From NCBI RefSeq assembly GCF_010726765.1, contig NZ_AP022601.1, positions 5,208,001-5,272,000 of the forward strand: DNA of 64,000 nt. Direction: 5' to 3'. Under the pieces are notes generated by a model, which searched no databases, had not been told where the DNA came from, and was given only the letters and a program-made list of their open reading frames with translations. Of this stretch, positions 41,823 through 50,737 are shown one piece after another. Each line of letters begins with the position of its first letter. Positions within the stretch are counted from its first letter, which is position 1. A program made the position numbers and the translations under genes. Source of the DNA: Mycobacterium gallinarum. GTDB lineage: Bacteria > Actinomycetota > Actinomycetes > Mycobacteriales > Mycobacteriaceae.

Positions 41823-42605
41823 GTGGATTTGGCGTACGACGACCGCGGTAAAGGCGATCCGGTGCTGTTCATCGCAGGTAGGGGCGGTGCGGGTCGCACC
41901 TGGCACCTACATCAGGTGCCGGAGTTCCAACGCGCGGGCTACCGCTGCATCACCTTCGACAACCGGGGTATCGGTGCCACCGAGAACGAAGACAACTTCG
42001 GCGTCGAGGAGATGGTGGCCGACACTGCCGAGTTGATCGAGAAGCTCGACGCCGGACCTGCGCGCATCGTCGGCGTCTCGATGGGCTCCTACATCGCGCA
42101 GGAACTGATGCTGGCGCGTCCGGAGCTGGTCAGTGCCGCGGTGCTGATGGCCACCCGCGGCCGCCATGACCGGGCGCGCAGCTTCTTCCGCGACGCCGAA
42201 CGTGAACTCTACGACGCCGGCATCGAGCTACCCGCGTCGTACGACGCGAAAATCCGTCTGATGGAGAGCTTTTCGCCGGCCACGCTGAACAACGACAACT
42301 TCGTCCGCGACTGGGCCGAGATGTTCACGATGTGGCCCACCAAGCCGTCGCCTGGACTGCGCTGTCAGACCGACGCCGCGCCCACGACCGATCGGCTGCC
42401 CGCTTACCAAAGTATTACGACGCCCACGCTCGTCATCGGGTTCGCCGACGACATCGTGCTGCCGCCGCATCTGGGCCGTGAGGTCGCCAAAGCCATCCGT
42501 ACCGGCTACTACCTGGAGATTGCCGACACCGGTCACCTCGGATTCCTCGAGAAGCCGCAGGAAGTCAACGCCGCAGCGCTGAAATTCTTCGCCGATAGTC
42601 TGTAG
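41823..42605 (+). CDS. bpoC: Alpha/beta hydrolase BpoC
   Basis: A 260-aa serine hydrolase in the place of Rv0554. Oxyanion region [30 protein letters not shown], nucleophile elbow [27 protein letters not shown] with the acid residue, and [15 protein letters not shown] with the catalytic histidine. Annotated historically as a non-haem peroxidase, but the complete Ser-Asp-His triad indicates an esterase-like enzyme. Its position between menC and menD suggests it may supply MenH-type activity (SHCHC synthase), which is inferred. The stop overlaps the menD start. Confidence 0.87.
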   Translation: MDLAYDDRGKGDPVLFIAGRGGAGRTWHLHQVPEFQRAGYRCITFDNRGIGATENEDNFGVEEMVADTAELIEKLDAGPARIVGVSMGSYIAQELMLARPELVSAAVLMATRGRHDRARSFFRDAERELYDAGIELPASYDAKIRLMESFSPATLNNDNFVRDWAEMFTMWPTKPSPGLRCQTDAAPTTDRLPAYQSITTPTLVIGFADDIVLPPHLGREVAKAIRTGYYLEIADTGHLGFLEKPQEVNAAALKFFADSL

Positions 42606-44257
42606 TGGTGAACCCCTCGACTACGCAGGCCCGCGTGGTCGTCGACGAACTGATCCGCGGCGGCGTGCGCGATGTCGTGCTGTGCCCCGGTTCGCGAAAC
42701 GCCCCGTTGGCGTTCGCCCTGCACGACGCCGACCGCGCGGGCCGGCTGCGGCTACACGTGCGCATCGACGAACGCACCTCCGGCTTCCTGGCGATCGGCC
42801 TCGCCGTCGCTGAGCGCGCGCCGGTGTGCGTCGCGATGACGTCCGGTACGGCGGTGGCCAACCTCGGTCCGGCGGTGGTGGAGGCCAACTACGCGCGGGT
42901 GCCGCTCATCGTGCTGAGCGCCAACCGGCCCTACGAATTGCTCGGCACCGGAGCGAACCAGACGTTCGAGCAGTTGGGCTACTTCGGAACGCAGGTGCGC
43001 GAGACCATCAGCCTCGGCCTCGCCTCCGAAATCGCCGGGGCCAAGCCTGACGAATTGAATTCCCTCAACGCGCAGTGGCGGTCGGCAACGTGTCGAGTCC
43101 TGGTGGCCGCCACCGGATCTCGTTCGGCCAACGCGGGACCCGTGCAGTTCGACATTCCGCTGCGCGAACCGCTGGTGCCCGGCGCCCAGGACGACTTGGG
43201 CTCCGGCGGCACTTATTGCCCGCAAGGACGGCCCGACGGCAAGCCGTGGACGTTCACGCCGCCCGTCACCTTCGACCAGCCGCTCGACATCGACCTGACG
43301 CCCGACACGGTCGTCATCGCCGGCCACGGTGCCGGTGTACACCCGAACCTCGCCGCGCTGCCGACCGTCGCGGAGCCGACCGCGCCGCCGGCCGCCAACC
43401 CGCTGCATCCGTTCGCCCTGCGGCTGGTACGGCCGAAGCAGGTCATCATGCTGGGCCGTCCGACGCTGCACCGGCCGGTGTCGACGCTGCTGGCCGATCC
43501 GGCGGTCCCGGTCTACGCGCTGACGACGGGCCCGCGCTGGCCCGACGTTTCGGGGAACTCGGCAGCGACCGGCACGCGGGCCGTGACCACTGGCGAACCC
43601 GATCCCGCCTGGTTGGCGCGCTGCGGCGAGGTCAATAAGCACGCTGTGGACGCCGTTCGCGCCCAATTGGAGGCCCATCCGCTCAAGACGGGACTCCATG
43701 TCGCGGCCGCCGTCGCCGACGCGGTCCGCACCGGCGACCAACTGGTGCTGGGCGCATCGAACCCGGTTCGGGATGCCGCGCTCGTCGGCCTCAACACCCA
43801 GGGCTTGAAGGTGCGGTCAAACCGCGGAGTCGCCGGGATCGATGGCACGGTGTCGACGGCGATCGGCGCCGCGCTCGCCCATGACGGCAGGACCCTCGCA
43901 CTGATCGGCGACCTGACATTCGTGCACGACAGCTCCGGGCTGCTGATCGGTCCGACCGAACCCACGCCCCGCAACCTCACCATCGTCGTGTCGAACGACA
44001 ACGGCGGCGGCATCTTCGAACTGCTCGAGCAAGGCGATCCGCGGTTCTCCGACGTCTCGTCGCGGATCTTCGGTACCCCGCACGATGTGGACGTCGGCGC
44101 GTTGTGCCGGGCGTACCACATCGACAGCCGGCAGATCGAGGTCGACGGCCTGGTCGAGGCGCTCAACGAGCCGTTCGACGGGATGCGGGTGCTGGAGGTG
44201 AAGGCCGACCGGTCGTCGCTGCGAGCTCTGCACGCGTCGATCAAGGCTGCACTGTGA
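42605..44257 (+). CDS. menD: SEPHCHC synthase MenD
   Basis: Thiamine-diphosphate enzyme that adds 2-oxoglutarate to isochorismate, the first committed menaquinone step. The 550-aa protein has [20 protein letters not shown] and [15 protein letters not shown] at the N-terminus (ThDP glutamate region), [40 protein letters not shown], and C-terminal [19 protein letters not shown] with [13 protein letters not shown] and [14 protein letters not shown], the ThDP/Mg motif. GTG 42605 overlaps the bpoC stop by one base; a second GTG follows directly. Length matches Rv0555 (about 554 aa). Confidence 0.95.
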   Translation: MVNPSTTQARVVVDELIRGGVRDVVLCPGSRNAPLAFALHDADRAGRLRLHVRIDERTSGFLAIGLAVAERAPVCVAMTSGTAVANLGPAVVEANYARVPLIVLSANRPYELLGTGANQTFEQLGYFGTQVRETISLGLASEIAGAKPDELNSLNAQWRSATCRVLVAATGSRSANAGPVQFDIPLREPLVPGAQDDLGSGGTYCPQGRPDGKPWTFTPPVTFDQPLDIDLTPDTVVIAGHGAGVHPNLAALPTVAEPTAPPAANPLHPFALRLVRPKQVIMLGRPTLHRPVSTLLADPAVPVYALTTGPRWPDVSGNSAATGTRAVTTGEPDPAWLARCGEVNKHAVDAVRAQLEAHPLKTGLHVAAAVADAVRTGDQLVLGASNPVRDAALVGLNTQGLKVRSNRGVAGIDGTVSTAIGAALAHDGRTLALIGDLTFVHDSSGLLIGPTEPTPRNLTIVVSNDNGGGIFELLEQGDPRFSDVSSRIFGTPHDVDVGALCRAYHIDSRQIEVDGLVEALNEPFDGMRVLEVKADRSSLRALHASIKAAL

Positions 44258-44279
44258 GCCGAGCGAACGAGACGACACT

Positions 44280-44795
44280 GTGAGCCGAGTCATCGCGTTG
44301 TGGCGCAAGCTGGTTCCGCGACTGTCGCCCGACCCCACCGAGACGCGGGCGCAGCGTGTGTTCCGGCGGATCCGCATCGGAATCGTGCTCGTCGCGTGTC
44401 TGGTGACGCTGCAGTCGGTGCTCATGGTGATGGGCGCGTGGCGTAACGACCGGCAGATCGAGCGGCACATGGGCGTGGCCGCCGCCGAGGTGCTCAGCGC
44501 CGGACCGCGACGGTCGACCATCGAGTTCGTGACGCCCGACCGCGTGACCTATCGCCCCGAGCTGGGTGTCCTGTACCCGTCCGAACTGGAGACGGGTATG
44601 CGAATCTACGTCGAATACGACACGAACAACCCGGATTTGGTACGGGTTCGGGATCGCAACGCCTCACTGGCGATCATCCCGGCCGGTTCCATCGCGGTGG
44701 TCGGCTGGCTCATCGCGGTGGCGGCACTGTCGGGCCTGGCCTACCTGGAGCGCCGCGGCGACCGACGGCAGGTTTCGGTGCAGGAGGTCGCGTAG
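44280..44795 (+). CDS. Two-helix membrane protein, DUF3592-like (Rv0556)
   Basis: A 171-aa protein with a hydrophobic segment at about 32-53 and another near 137-156. Between them a small beta domain reads STIEFVTPDRVTYRPELGVL and RIYVEYDTNNPDLVRVRDRN, the DUF3592 pattern. The GTG at 44280 follows a 14-bp direct repeat, CACTGTGAGCCGAG, that also spans the menD stop (first copy at about 44250). The gene lies 22 nt after menD and 3 nt before the convergent DsbA-like gene stop. Function unknown. Confidence 0.83.
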   Translation: MSRVIALWRKLVPRLSPDPTETRAQRVFRRIRIGIVLVACLVTLQSVLMVMGAWRNDRQIERHMGVAAAEVLSAGPRRSTIEFVTPDRVTYRPELGVLYPSELETGMRIYVEYDTNNPDLVRVRDRNASLAIIPAGSIAVVGWLIAVAALSGLAYLERRGDRRQVSVQEVA

Positions 44796-44798
44796 GCC

Positions 44799-45473
44799 TC
44801 AGGTCTGCATCAGTGTGTTCAGCCAGTTGTTGTCGTAGATATCGATCTTCTCGTCGTTCACCGGGTCGTAAACCGTTGGTGTCCCGGTGTTCAGCGGGTC
44901 GATCCCGTACAGGTACTCGAAGTTGGCGGCGTCCATGTCCTTGGTGTTGATCGCTGACCCCGCATCGCCGATGCGATTGGCTACTGTGTCCGGCATTCCG
45001 GCGGCCTTCGCCATGTCGGCCATCTCGTCGTCGGTGGGGCCGGGTCCCCCCTTGGTCCGTTGCTGGTGTGCATACAGTTCCTCGACGAAGCGCTGGAACT
45101 GTGTTCCCGTTGCATCGCCCTCGGCGGCAAGGAACAACGCGTTGCTCACATTCGCCGAGTAGCCGCCGCCCCCGCTGTCCAGGAATGTCAAGGGTCGATA
45201 GGTGATCTTCAGCGCGCCGACGCCGATGTAGTACGCGAACTGATCGCCGAAATCGGCCTGCAGATCCGCGCAATGGGAACACTGCGGCTCGGTGAAGATC
45301 TCGATCCGGGTCGGCGCGTCCTCGAATCCGGCGACGATGCCGTAGCCGTCTTCGCTCACCACAAGTGGGGCTGGTTCGGGATTCCGCTCCGCGGTGCCGG
45401 TCACCTGCGTAGTGCAACCGGTGAGGATCAGCACCACAGCGATGGCCACCGATGCCGTCCGGGGAATCCGCAT
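44799..45473 (-). CDS. DsbA/thioredoxin-fold lipoprotein
   Basis: A 224-aa exported lipoprotein. Lipobox LTGC with Cys20 (TASVAIAVVLILTGC). The thioredoxin fold begins at EDAPTRIEIFTEPQ and holds CSHC at residues 65-68, a redox CxxC; TYRPLTFLDSGGGGY and GTPTVYDPV supply the cis-Pro region. Similar to DsbA-like disulfide oxidoreductases or TlpA-like proteins of the mycobacterial envelope. AAGGCGG is 7 nt before the ATG. Divergent from mgtA. Likely catalyses or isomerises disulfides in exported proteins; its partner is not in the window. Confidence 0.88.
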   Translation of the reverse strand: MRIPRTASVAIAVVLILTGCTTQVTGTAERNPEPAPLVVSEDGYGIVAGFEDAPTRIEIFTEPQCSHCADLQADFGDQFAYYIGVGALKITYRPLTFLDSGGGGYSANVSNALFLAAEGDATGTQFQRFVEELYAHQQRTKGGPGPTDDEMADMAKAAGMPDTVANRIGDAGSAINTKDMDAANFEYLYGIDPLNTGTPTVYDPVNDEKIDIYDNNWLNTLMQT

Positions 45474-45606
45474 GTCAACCGCCTTTCTTTGAGCGCAGAG
45501 TACTCGAAAACGCCGATCTGAAGCATCCGTTCGTCGGCACGAGCTATTTGCGTGACATATCCCTGCACGAAACCTTGACGACAGCCGCCGATGGGACTCT
45601 CGAGGC

Positions 45607-46734
45607 GTGCGCGTTGCAATCGTCGCAGAGTCGTTCCTCCCGAATGTCAACGGCGTCACCAACTCGGTGCTTCGGGTGCTCGAGCATCTCCGCTGCGCCG
45701 GTCATGAGGCCCTCGTCATCGCACCGGACACCCCGCGGGGTGAGCCGGCGGCCGACAAGATCTACGAAGGTGTCCGGGTGCACCGGGTGCCGTCGCGGAT
45801 GTTCCCGAAAATCACGTCGCTTCCGCTCGGCGTGCCGCGTCCCCGCATGGTGAGTGTGTTGCGCGGGTTCGACCCCCACGTCGTGCACCTGGCCTCGCCA
45901 GCCCTGCTCGGTTGGGGCGGCATGCTCGCCGCGCGTCACCTCGGAGTGCCGACAGTGGCCGTATTCCAAACGGATGTCGCAGGTTTCGCAGAGAGCTATG
46001 GCATGGGCTTCGCATCCAGGGCGGCCTGGGCGTGGACGCGGATGGTCCACACCCGCGCCGACCGCACGCTGGCGCCGTCGGCCGCCGCGATGGAAAACCT
46101 GACGGCGCATCGCATCCCACGGGTGCACAAGTGGGCGCGCGGTGTCGACATCACCGGGTTTGCACCTTCGGCGCGCGACGAGAACCTGCGCAGCCTGTGG
46201 TCCCCACAGGATAAGCCGATCGTCGGATTCGTCGGCCGGCTGGCGCCTGAGAAACACGTCGAGCGGCTCGCGGCGCTGTCGGAGCGCGACGACCTTCAGC
46301 TGGTCGTCGTCGGTGACGGCGTCGACCGTGCGAAACTCGAAACCATGCTGCCGTCAGCCGTTTTCACCGGAGCGCTGTACGGCGGAGAGCTGGCCGCCGC
46401 GTACGCAAGCATGGATGTCTTCGTCCACCCCGGCGAGCACGAGACGTTCTGTCAGGCGGTGCAGGAGGCGATGGCCTCTGGGCTGCCGGCGATCGCACCG
46501 AACGCCGGTGGTCCGCGTGATCTCGTCATGCCTTACCGCACCGGACTGCTGCTTTCGGTCGACGAGTTCGAAGCCAAACTGCCAGCGGCCGTCGACCATC
46601 TGATCGCCGAACGGCAGCGCTACTCGGTTGCGGCGCGTCGCAGCGTGCTGACCCGGACGTGGCCCGCGATCTGCGACGAGCTGCTCGGACATTACGACGA
46701 GGTCATCGGCCTGCGCCGCCTCAAAGCCGCCTAG
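45607..46734 (+). CDS. mgtA: GDP-mannose-dependent alpha-mannosyltransferase MgtA
   Basis: A GT4-family mannosyltransferase of 375 aa, matching Rv0557 (formerly called PimB; later shown to work in mannosyl-glucuronosyl-diacylglycerol/LM-like lipid synthesis). Motifs: [66 protein letters not shown], and the E-x7-E region [20 protein letters not shown] with [13 protein letters not shown] start at 45607. The stop codon forms a CTAG palindrome with the stop of the convergent SDR gene. Cytoplasmic, membrane-associated glycolipid enzyme. Confidence 0.93.
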   Translation: MRVAIVAESFLPNVNGVTNSVLRVLEHLRCAGHEALVIAPDTPRGEPAADKIYEGVRVHRVPSRMFPKITSLPLGVPRPRMVSVLRGFDPHVVHLASPALLGWGGMLAARHLGVPTVAVFQTDVAGFAESYGMGFASRAAWAWTRMVHTRADRTLAPSAAAMENLTAHRIPRVHKWARGVDITGFAPSARDENLRSLWSPQDKPIVGFVGRLAPEKHVERLAALSERDDLQLVVVGDGVDRAKLETMLPSAVFTGALYGGELAAAYASMDVFVHPGEHETFCQAVQEAMASGLPAIAPNAGGPRDLVMPYRTGLLLSVDEFEAKLPAAVDHLIAERQRYSVAARRSVLTRTWPAICDELLGHYDEVIGLRRLKAA

Positions 46735-47555
46735 CCCTGGGCCTCGATCGACACCGGCTGCCATTCCTCCCAGGTAGCCAGCCGGCTTTCGTAGTCGGCT
46801 TTGGCGAGCCGCAGCGGCAGCTCACCGAAAAAGATTCGCAGCGGCGGCTTTTCGGCGTCGACGAGCTTGAGTACCGCGGCCGCCGACGCCTTCGGGTCAC
46901 CGGGCTCCGAGACGCGCTGGCTGCGTAGCCGGTCCGCTTCTTCATGCACCTCTTTGTAGTCAGGGTGCGGTGCGGACCGTTTCGACGACGAGCCCGCCCA
47001 ATCGGTCGAGAACCCGCCGGGTTCGATCAGCGTCACATGAATCCCGAACGGCGCAACCTCCTGCGCCAGCGACTGCGAGAACCCTTCCAGGGCCCACTTC
47101 GAGGCGTGATAGATGCCGACGTTCTGGAACGCGGTGATACCGCCGATCGACGACACTTGGATGATGTGTCCGCTGCGCTGCGCCCGCAGATAGGGGAGCG
47201 CCGCCTGGGTCACCCACAGAGCACCGAACACGTTGGTCTCGATCTGATCGCGCGCCTCCTGTTCGGTCAGCTCCTCGATGAAACCGAAGTGGCCGTAGCC
47301 CGCGTTGTTCACGACGACGTCGAGCCGACCGAAGTGGTCGTGCGCCTCTTTCACAGCGGCGAAGTCCGCATCACGGTCGGTCACGTCGAGTTGGATCGGC
47401 AGCAGCGCGTCGCCGAACGTCTCGACCAGATCGTCGAGCGTCGACGTGTTCCGCGCCGTCGCTGCTACCTTGTCGCCGCGCTCGAGTGCCGCGATTGCCC
47501 ACTCTCGCCCGAAGCCACGCGAAGTACCGGTGATGAACCAAACTTTTTCCGCCAT
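46731..47555 (-). CDS. Short-chain dehydrogenase/reductase
   Basis: A 274-aa classical [23 protein letters not shown] with TGTSRGFG at about 9-16, [48 protein letters not shown], and [19 protein letters not shown], so the Ser-Tyr-Lys triad is intact. C-terminal SIGGITAF and [16 protein letters not shown] shape the substrate site. The ATG at 47555 is preferred; longer starts overlap the divergent menG region. Rv0558's neighbours in M. tuberculosis lack this gene, so it is an accessory insertion. Substrate unknown. Confidence 0.9.
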   Translation of the reverse strand: MAEKVWFITGTSRGFGREWAIAALERGDKVAATARNTSTLDDLVETFGDALLPIQLDVTDRDADFAAVKEAHDHFGRLDVVVNNAGYGHFGFIEELTEQEARDQIETNVFGALWVTQAALPYLRAQRSGHIIQVSSIGGITAFQNVGIYHASKWALEGFSQSLAQEVAPFGIHVTLIEPGGFSTDWAGSSSKRSAPHPDYKEVHEEADRLRSQRVSEPGDPKASAAAVLKLVDAEKPPLRIFFGELPLRLAKADYESRLATWEEWQPVSIEAQG

Positions 47556-47612
47556 GTGCGGATAAATGCCCGCTGGGGCGCATTCCATTCCCGACGCCCG
47601 GATGTTGACAGG

Positions 47613-47618
47613 TAGCGT
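47613..47618 (+). promoter_or_regulatory. -10 box for putative leaderless menG transcript
   Basis: TAGCGT (TANNNT), preceded at 47605 by TTGACA, ends 7 nt before the menG GTG at 47626. No ribosome site is present, consistent with a leaderless mRNA, although TTGACA is too close to be a standard -35. Confidence 0.5.
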
Positions 47619-47625
47619 CGCCGTT

Positions 47626-48318
47626 GTGAACCGCGCGACGCTGGACAAGGATCCCCACGAGGTCGCATCGATGTTCGACGGGGTGGCGCGCCGCTACGAC
47701 CTCACGAACACGGTGTTGTCTCTGGGGCAGGACCGCTTCTGGCGGCGGGCGACGCGCGAGGCGCTGCGTATCGGCCCCGGCGACAAGGTGCTCGATCTGG
47801 CCGCCGGCACTGCCGTCTCGACCGTGGAGCTCGAGACCTCGGGGGCGTGGTGCGTAGCCGCGGACTTCTCCGTCGGCATGCTCGCCGCGGGCAGTGCGCG
47901 CAAGGTGCCCAAGGTCGCGGCCGACGGCACCAAGCTGCCGTTCGGCGACGCCGTGTTCGACGCGGTGACCATCAGCTTCGGGCTGCGCAACATCGTCGAC
48001 CACGGAGCGGCGCTCCGCGAGCTGGCCCGGGTGACCCGGCCCGGCGGGCGGCTGGTTGTGTGCGAGTTCTCGACGCCGACGAACAGGCTGTTCGCGACGG
48101 CCTACAAGGAGTATCTGATGCAGGCGCTGCCGCGGATGGCGAGCGCGGTGTCGTCGAATCCCGACGCCTACGTCTACCTCGCCGAGTCGATCCGCGCGTG
48201 GCCCGACCAGCCCGACCTCGCGCGACACATCGCCGACGCGGGCTGGTCGGCGGTGCGGTGGCGCAACCTCAGCGGCGGCATCGTCGCGCTGCACGCTGCG
48301 ACCAAACCGTCACACTGA
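47626..48318 (+). CDS. menG: Demethylmenaquinone methyltransferase MenG/UbiE
   Basis: Class I SAM methyltransferase that methylates demethylmenaquinone, the last ring step. The 230-aa protein matches Rv0558 from its first residues: [40 protein letters not shown], then [19 protein letters not shown] (motif I), [37 protein letters not shown], and the C-terminal [22 protein letters not shown] 47626 is used because upstream codons are not conserved. Leaderless transcription is likely. Divergent from the SDR gene, starts 70 nt apart. Confidence 0.93.
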   Translation: MNRATLDKDPHEVASMFDGVARRYDLTNTVLSLGQDRFWRRATREALRIGPGDKVLDLAAGTAVSTVELETSGAWCVAADFSVGMLAAGSARKVPKVAADGTKLPFGDAVFDAVTISFGLRNIVDHGAALRELARVTRPGGRLVVCEFSTPTNRLFATAYKEYLMQALPRMASAVSSNPDAYVYLAESIRAWPDQPDLARHIADAGWSAVRWRNLSGGIVALHAATKPSH

Positions 48319-48378
48319 ATCAGCTTCGCGCACACGACGGAGCTACCCAAACCCGGGCCACGACACACGACCCGGTTG

Positions 48379-48384
48379 TACGGT
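48379..48384 (+). promoter_or_regulatory. -10 box for putative leaderless esterase transcript
   Basis: TACGGT (TANNNT) ends 6 nt before the ATG at 48391 and no ribosome site lies between, suggesting that transcription starts at the initiation codon. Confidence 0.5.
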
Positions 48385-48390
48385 CGCGCC

Positions 48391-49452
48391 ATGGCCTATG
48401 GACGTCACGCTGATCCGGATTCGACACTCGCCACCGATCCCCGCTCCGACCCGCGAATGGTCAAGGCGCTCGCCGAGTTCGGGCTCGACGGTCGGCTGCC
48501 GCCGATCGAGCTGGCGGTCGACGCACCCCTCGAGGAGCGGCTGGCGTTCGCCACGATGAGCGAAGAGGGGATGGGCGCGATCTTCGACGTGTTCGCGCAA
48601 TCGGCGTCTGCGGCCGACGGTGTGACCACCACGACGACCACCATCAGCGGTGACGACGGCAACGACATCGCGCTCTACATCAGCCGCCCCGACGGCGCCG
48701 ACCGTCCGATCCCGGGCGTCGTGCACCTGCACGGTGGCGGCATGGCGATTGGCGCCGCAGCGGACATCGGATACATGATGCTGCGCGAACATCTGGCTGC
48801 CACAGGGGTTGTCGTGATCGGTGTGGAGTTCCGCAACTCCGGTGGCAAGCTCGGACCGCATCCGTTCCCCGCAGGTCTGAACGATTGTGCGGCCGCGGTC
48901 CGATGGGCCGCCGCGAACCGCGGCGAGCTCGGCATGGCACAGCTGATCGTGTCCGGCGAGTCCGGCGGCGGGAACCTCACACTCACCGTCGCGCACAAGG
49001 CGAAGCGCGAAGGGTGGCTGCACGAGATCGCCGGTTTCTACGCGCAGTGTCCCTACATCTCGAACCGCTGGCTCGAAGCGTGTGAGGATCTGCCGTCACT
49101 CACCGAGAACGACGAGTACTTCGTCACATGCCACCAATTGGCACTGCTCGGATCGCTCTATGACCCCGCCGATAGCCATAGCGACGACGCGACGTGCTGG
49201 GCCGCGGTGGCCACCGACGACGAATTGGCGGGCCTACCGCCGCATGTCATCTCGGTCAACGAGTTGGACCCGCTGCGCGACGAGGGGCTGCAGTACTACC
49301 GCCGGCTTCTGCAGGCGGGGGTGCCGACGGTGGGCCGGCTGGTCGCCGGCACATGCCACGGTGGTGACCTGTTGTTGCCGCACGTGATGCCGGAGGTGTT
49401 TCACGCCTCGATCCGCGACGTGAGTGGGTTCGCGAAGTCGCTGAGCGGCTAA
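48391..49452 (+). CDS. HSL-type alpha/beta hydrolase (carboxylesterase)
   Basis: A 353-aa esterase or lipase of the hormone-sensitive lipase family. Oxyanion motif VVHLHGGGMAIGAAADIGYM, nucleophile elbow VSGESGGGNLTLTVAHKAK, acid residue in VNELDPLRDEGLQYY, and histidine in GTCHGGDLLLPH. An N-terminal cap of about 110 residues precedes the core. ATG 48391 is chosen; a TTG at 48376 is less likely. Not part of the M. tuberculosis locus. It ends overlapping the stop of the convergent secreted protein by 4 nt. Substrate probably an ester of medium chain; inferred. Confidence 0.88.
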   Translation: MAYGRHADPDSTLATDPRSDPRMVKALAEFGLDGRLPPIELAVDAPLEERLAFATMSEEGMGAIFDVFAQSASAADGVTTTTTTISGDDGNDIALYISRPDGADRPIPGVVHLHGGGMAIGAAADIGYMMLREHLAATGVVVIGVEFRNSGGKLGPHPFPAGLNDCAAAVRWAAANRGELGMAQLIVSGESGGGNLTLTVAHKAKREGWLHEIAGFYAQCPYISNRWLEACEDLPSLTENDEYFVTCHQLALLGSLYDPADSHSDDATCWAAVATDDELAGLPPHVISVNELDPLRDEGLQYYRRLLQAGVPTVGRLVAGTCHGGDLLLPHVMPEVFHASIRDVSGFAKSLSG

Positions 49453-49688
49453 CCGAGGGTCAGCGGGTTGGAGCCGAGGCCGGGCACGACCACTTCACCC
49501 ATGCCCTGCTGTGGTGACCGGATGCGTTGCTGTTGCTGCTGCTGCTGATCGAAGGGCTGGCAGACGCCGACAGACGTGACCTTTTCGCACGGGCCGGCGG
49601 GCGCGGCGCTCGCAATCGTGGCCGTGCCCATCGCGGCGGCCGCAATGGCCAATGCCGCGAATGCTGATCGAACTGTCAGCTTGCGCAT
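49449..49688 (-). CDS. Small secreted protein with polyglutamine run
   Basis: A 79-aa exported protein. Signal peptide to about residue 28 (TVRSAFAALAIAAAAMGTAT, cleavage near ASA-APA). The mature peptide of about 50 residues has one Cys pair (GPCEKVTSVGVC), then a run of seven glutamines and IRSPQQGMGEVVVPG. An ATG 14 codons upstream is possible but adds a basic stretch. GGAAGGAA lies before the ATG. Convergent with the esterase (4-nt overlap of the ends). Function unknown. Confidence 0.72.
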   Translation of the reverse strand: MRKLTVRSAFAALAIAAAAMGTATIASAAPAGPCEKVTSVGVCQPFDQQQQQQQRIRSPQQGMGEVVVPGLGSNPLTLG

Positions 49689-49837
49689 CGTGGATTCCTT
49701 CCGCCGATGCTTGTGGGAACGCCGGTGCACTCCAGAGTAATCCCGCGGAGCGTTTGAGAATAGGTCCTCTAGCAGGGCTTACATTTAGCCGGGCTGTGCA
49801 AATCGCCCGCTCCAGCAAAGGTTTTCACGGGCCCTTG

Positions 49838-50269
49838 TCAGCGCGCCGGACGGCGCCTGCGCCAAATCGCCGCCGTCTGCTCGCTGACATTCGGGTCGTG
49901 CGTCTGCTGAAAGTTGCGACCTCCTCGCGCGAACGTCGCCAGCACCGCGGCGGGAACCTCCGGTTCGAGAACCGGCTCGTCGACCCACCGGCACGGCCGG
50001 ACGTGAACGAGATCGACGGCGGCGCCGGCATCGTCGTAGAACATCGGTCCCTCGATACGGCCGAGCCAGTAGAGACCGTCGGCGTCGCGAGTCCACACGA
50101 ACGATCCGTCGGCCACGTCGGTGAACCGCGCGACGCGGCGATCGAGACGCTCGCCGCCGCCCGCGTCACCGAAGCCAACGACTCCGATCGCAAGCGCGCG
50201 ATCGACCGTCGATCGAGGATCGATGTCGTCGCGGCGGGACCGCATCGGTGCGCGGTAGACCTCGGGCAT
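49838..50269 (-). CDS. Hypothetical protein
   Basis: A 143-aa protein I do not recognise. It has an N-terminal PEVYRAPMRSRRDDIDPRST segment, a central beta-rich part GSFVWTRDADGLYWLGRIEG followed by VDLVHVRPCRWVDEPVLEPE, and a C-terminal basic tail ending WRRRRPAR. No signal peptide, membrane helix or metal motif is visible; the WTRD-LYWLGRI-PMFYDD pattern suggests a small beta-barrel. Start is the ATG at 50269. Divergent from the Ser-rich membrane protein at 50291 with a 21-nt gap. Function unknown. Confidence 0.65.
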   Translation of the reverse strand: MPEVYRAPMRSRRDDIDPRSTVDRALAIGVVGFGDAGGGERLDRRVARFTDVADGSFVWTRDADGLYWLGRIEGPMFYDDAGAAVDLVHVRPCRWVDEPVLEPEVPAAVLATFARGGRNFQQTHDPNVSEQTAAIWRRRRPAR

Positions 50270-50290
50270 GCGCGATATTCTGCACCCGAC

Positions 50291-50737
50291 ATGGAGACGT
50301 TCAAGCGGTACTTGCTGATTCAGGCGATGATGTTCGTCTTCGGCATCGTCGGCCCGATCTTCCTGATCATGTTCTTCGCATCCCCGCGCCATCCGGAGCT
50401 CCGCTGGGCGTACTGGGCAGGCCTGTTCATCACCGCCGCTGACATCCTCATCGCATTGGCACTCACCGCCGGAAGTGGAGACAAGAAGAAGGCCCCCAAG
50501 GACGTCAAGATCGCGATGGCGCTGCAGAAGCGGAAACAGTCGGGTCGATCCGGTACAAGCGGGTCTTCGAGCTCGTTGAGCAGTTCGGATCCGTTCTTCG
50601 GAGGCGCCGTCGGATTGTTCTCGACCGATTCGGGCTCGTCGTCGGGCGACTCCGGTTGGTCATCAAGCGATTCGGGATCCTCATCAAGCGATTCCGGATC
50701 CTCATCAAGCGATTCGGGGTCCTCGTCGTCTGTCTAG
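50291..50737 (+). CDS. Two-helix membrane protein with Ser-rich repeat tail
   Basis: A 148-aa protein with two hydrophobic helices (about 6-31 and 38-60), a Lys-rich linker (KKKAPKDVKIAMALQKRKQS), and a C-terminal 65-residue tail of Ser/Asp/Gly repeats (SSSDSGS units) coded by 21-bp tandem repeats. The ATG at 50291 lies 9 nt after TATTCT, a possible -10 for a short-leader mRNA. It ends overlapping the convergent oxidoreductase by 4 nt. The acidic Ser-rich tail resembles flexible surface or phospho-acceptor segments. Function unknown. Confidence 0.7.
   Translation: METFKRYLLIQAMMFVFGIVGPIFLIMFFASPRHPELRWAYWAGLFITAADILIALALTAGSGDKKKAPKDVKIAMALQKRKQSGRSGTSGSSSSLSSSDPFFGGAVGLFSTDSGSSSGDSGWSSSDSGSSSSDSGSSSSDSGSSSSV
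50660..50722 (+). repeat. 21-bp tandem repeat in Ser-rich tail
   Basis: Three 21-bp units at 50660, 50681 and 50702, nearly identical and in frame, each coding seven residues of the SSSDSGS type. Copy number may vary between strains without frameshift. Confidence 0.8.

Noticed and set aside
45575..45603. TTGACG as a -35 for mgtA
   Set aside because: The matching -10 position reads TCTCGA, which does not fit TANNNT.
49652..50290. Upstream in-frame extension of the Ser-rich membrane protein
   Set aside because: It would be antisense to the hypothetical gene at 49838-50269 and adds Arg-rich sequence without homology cues.
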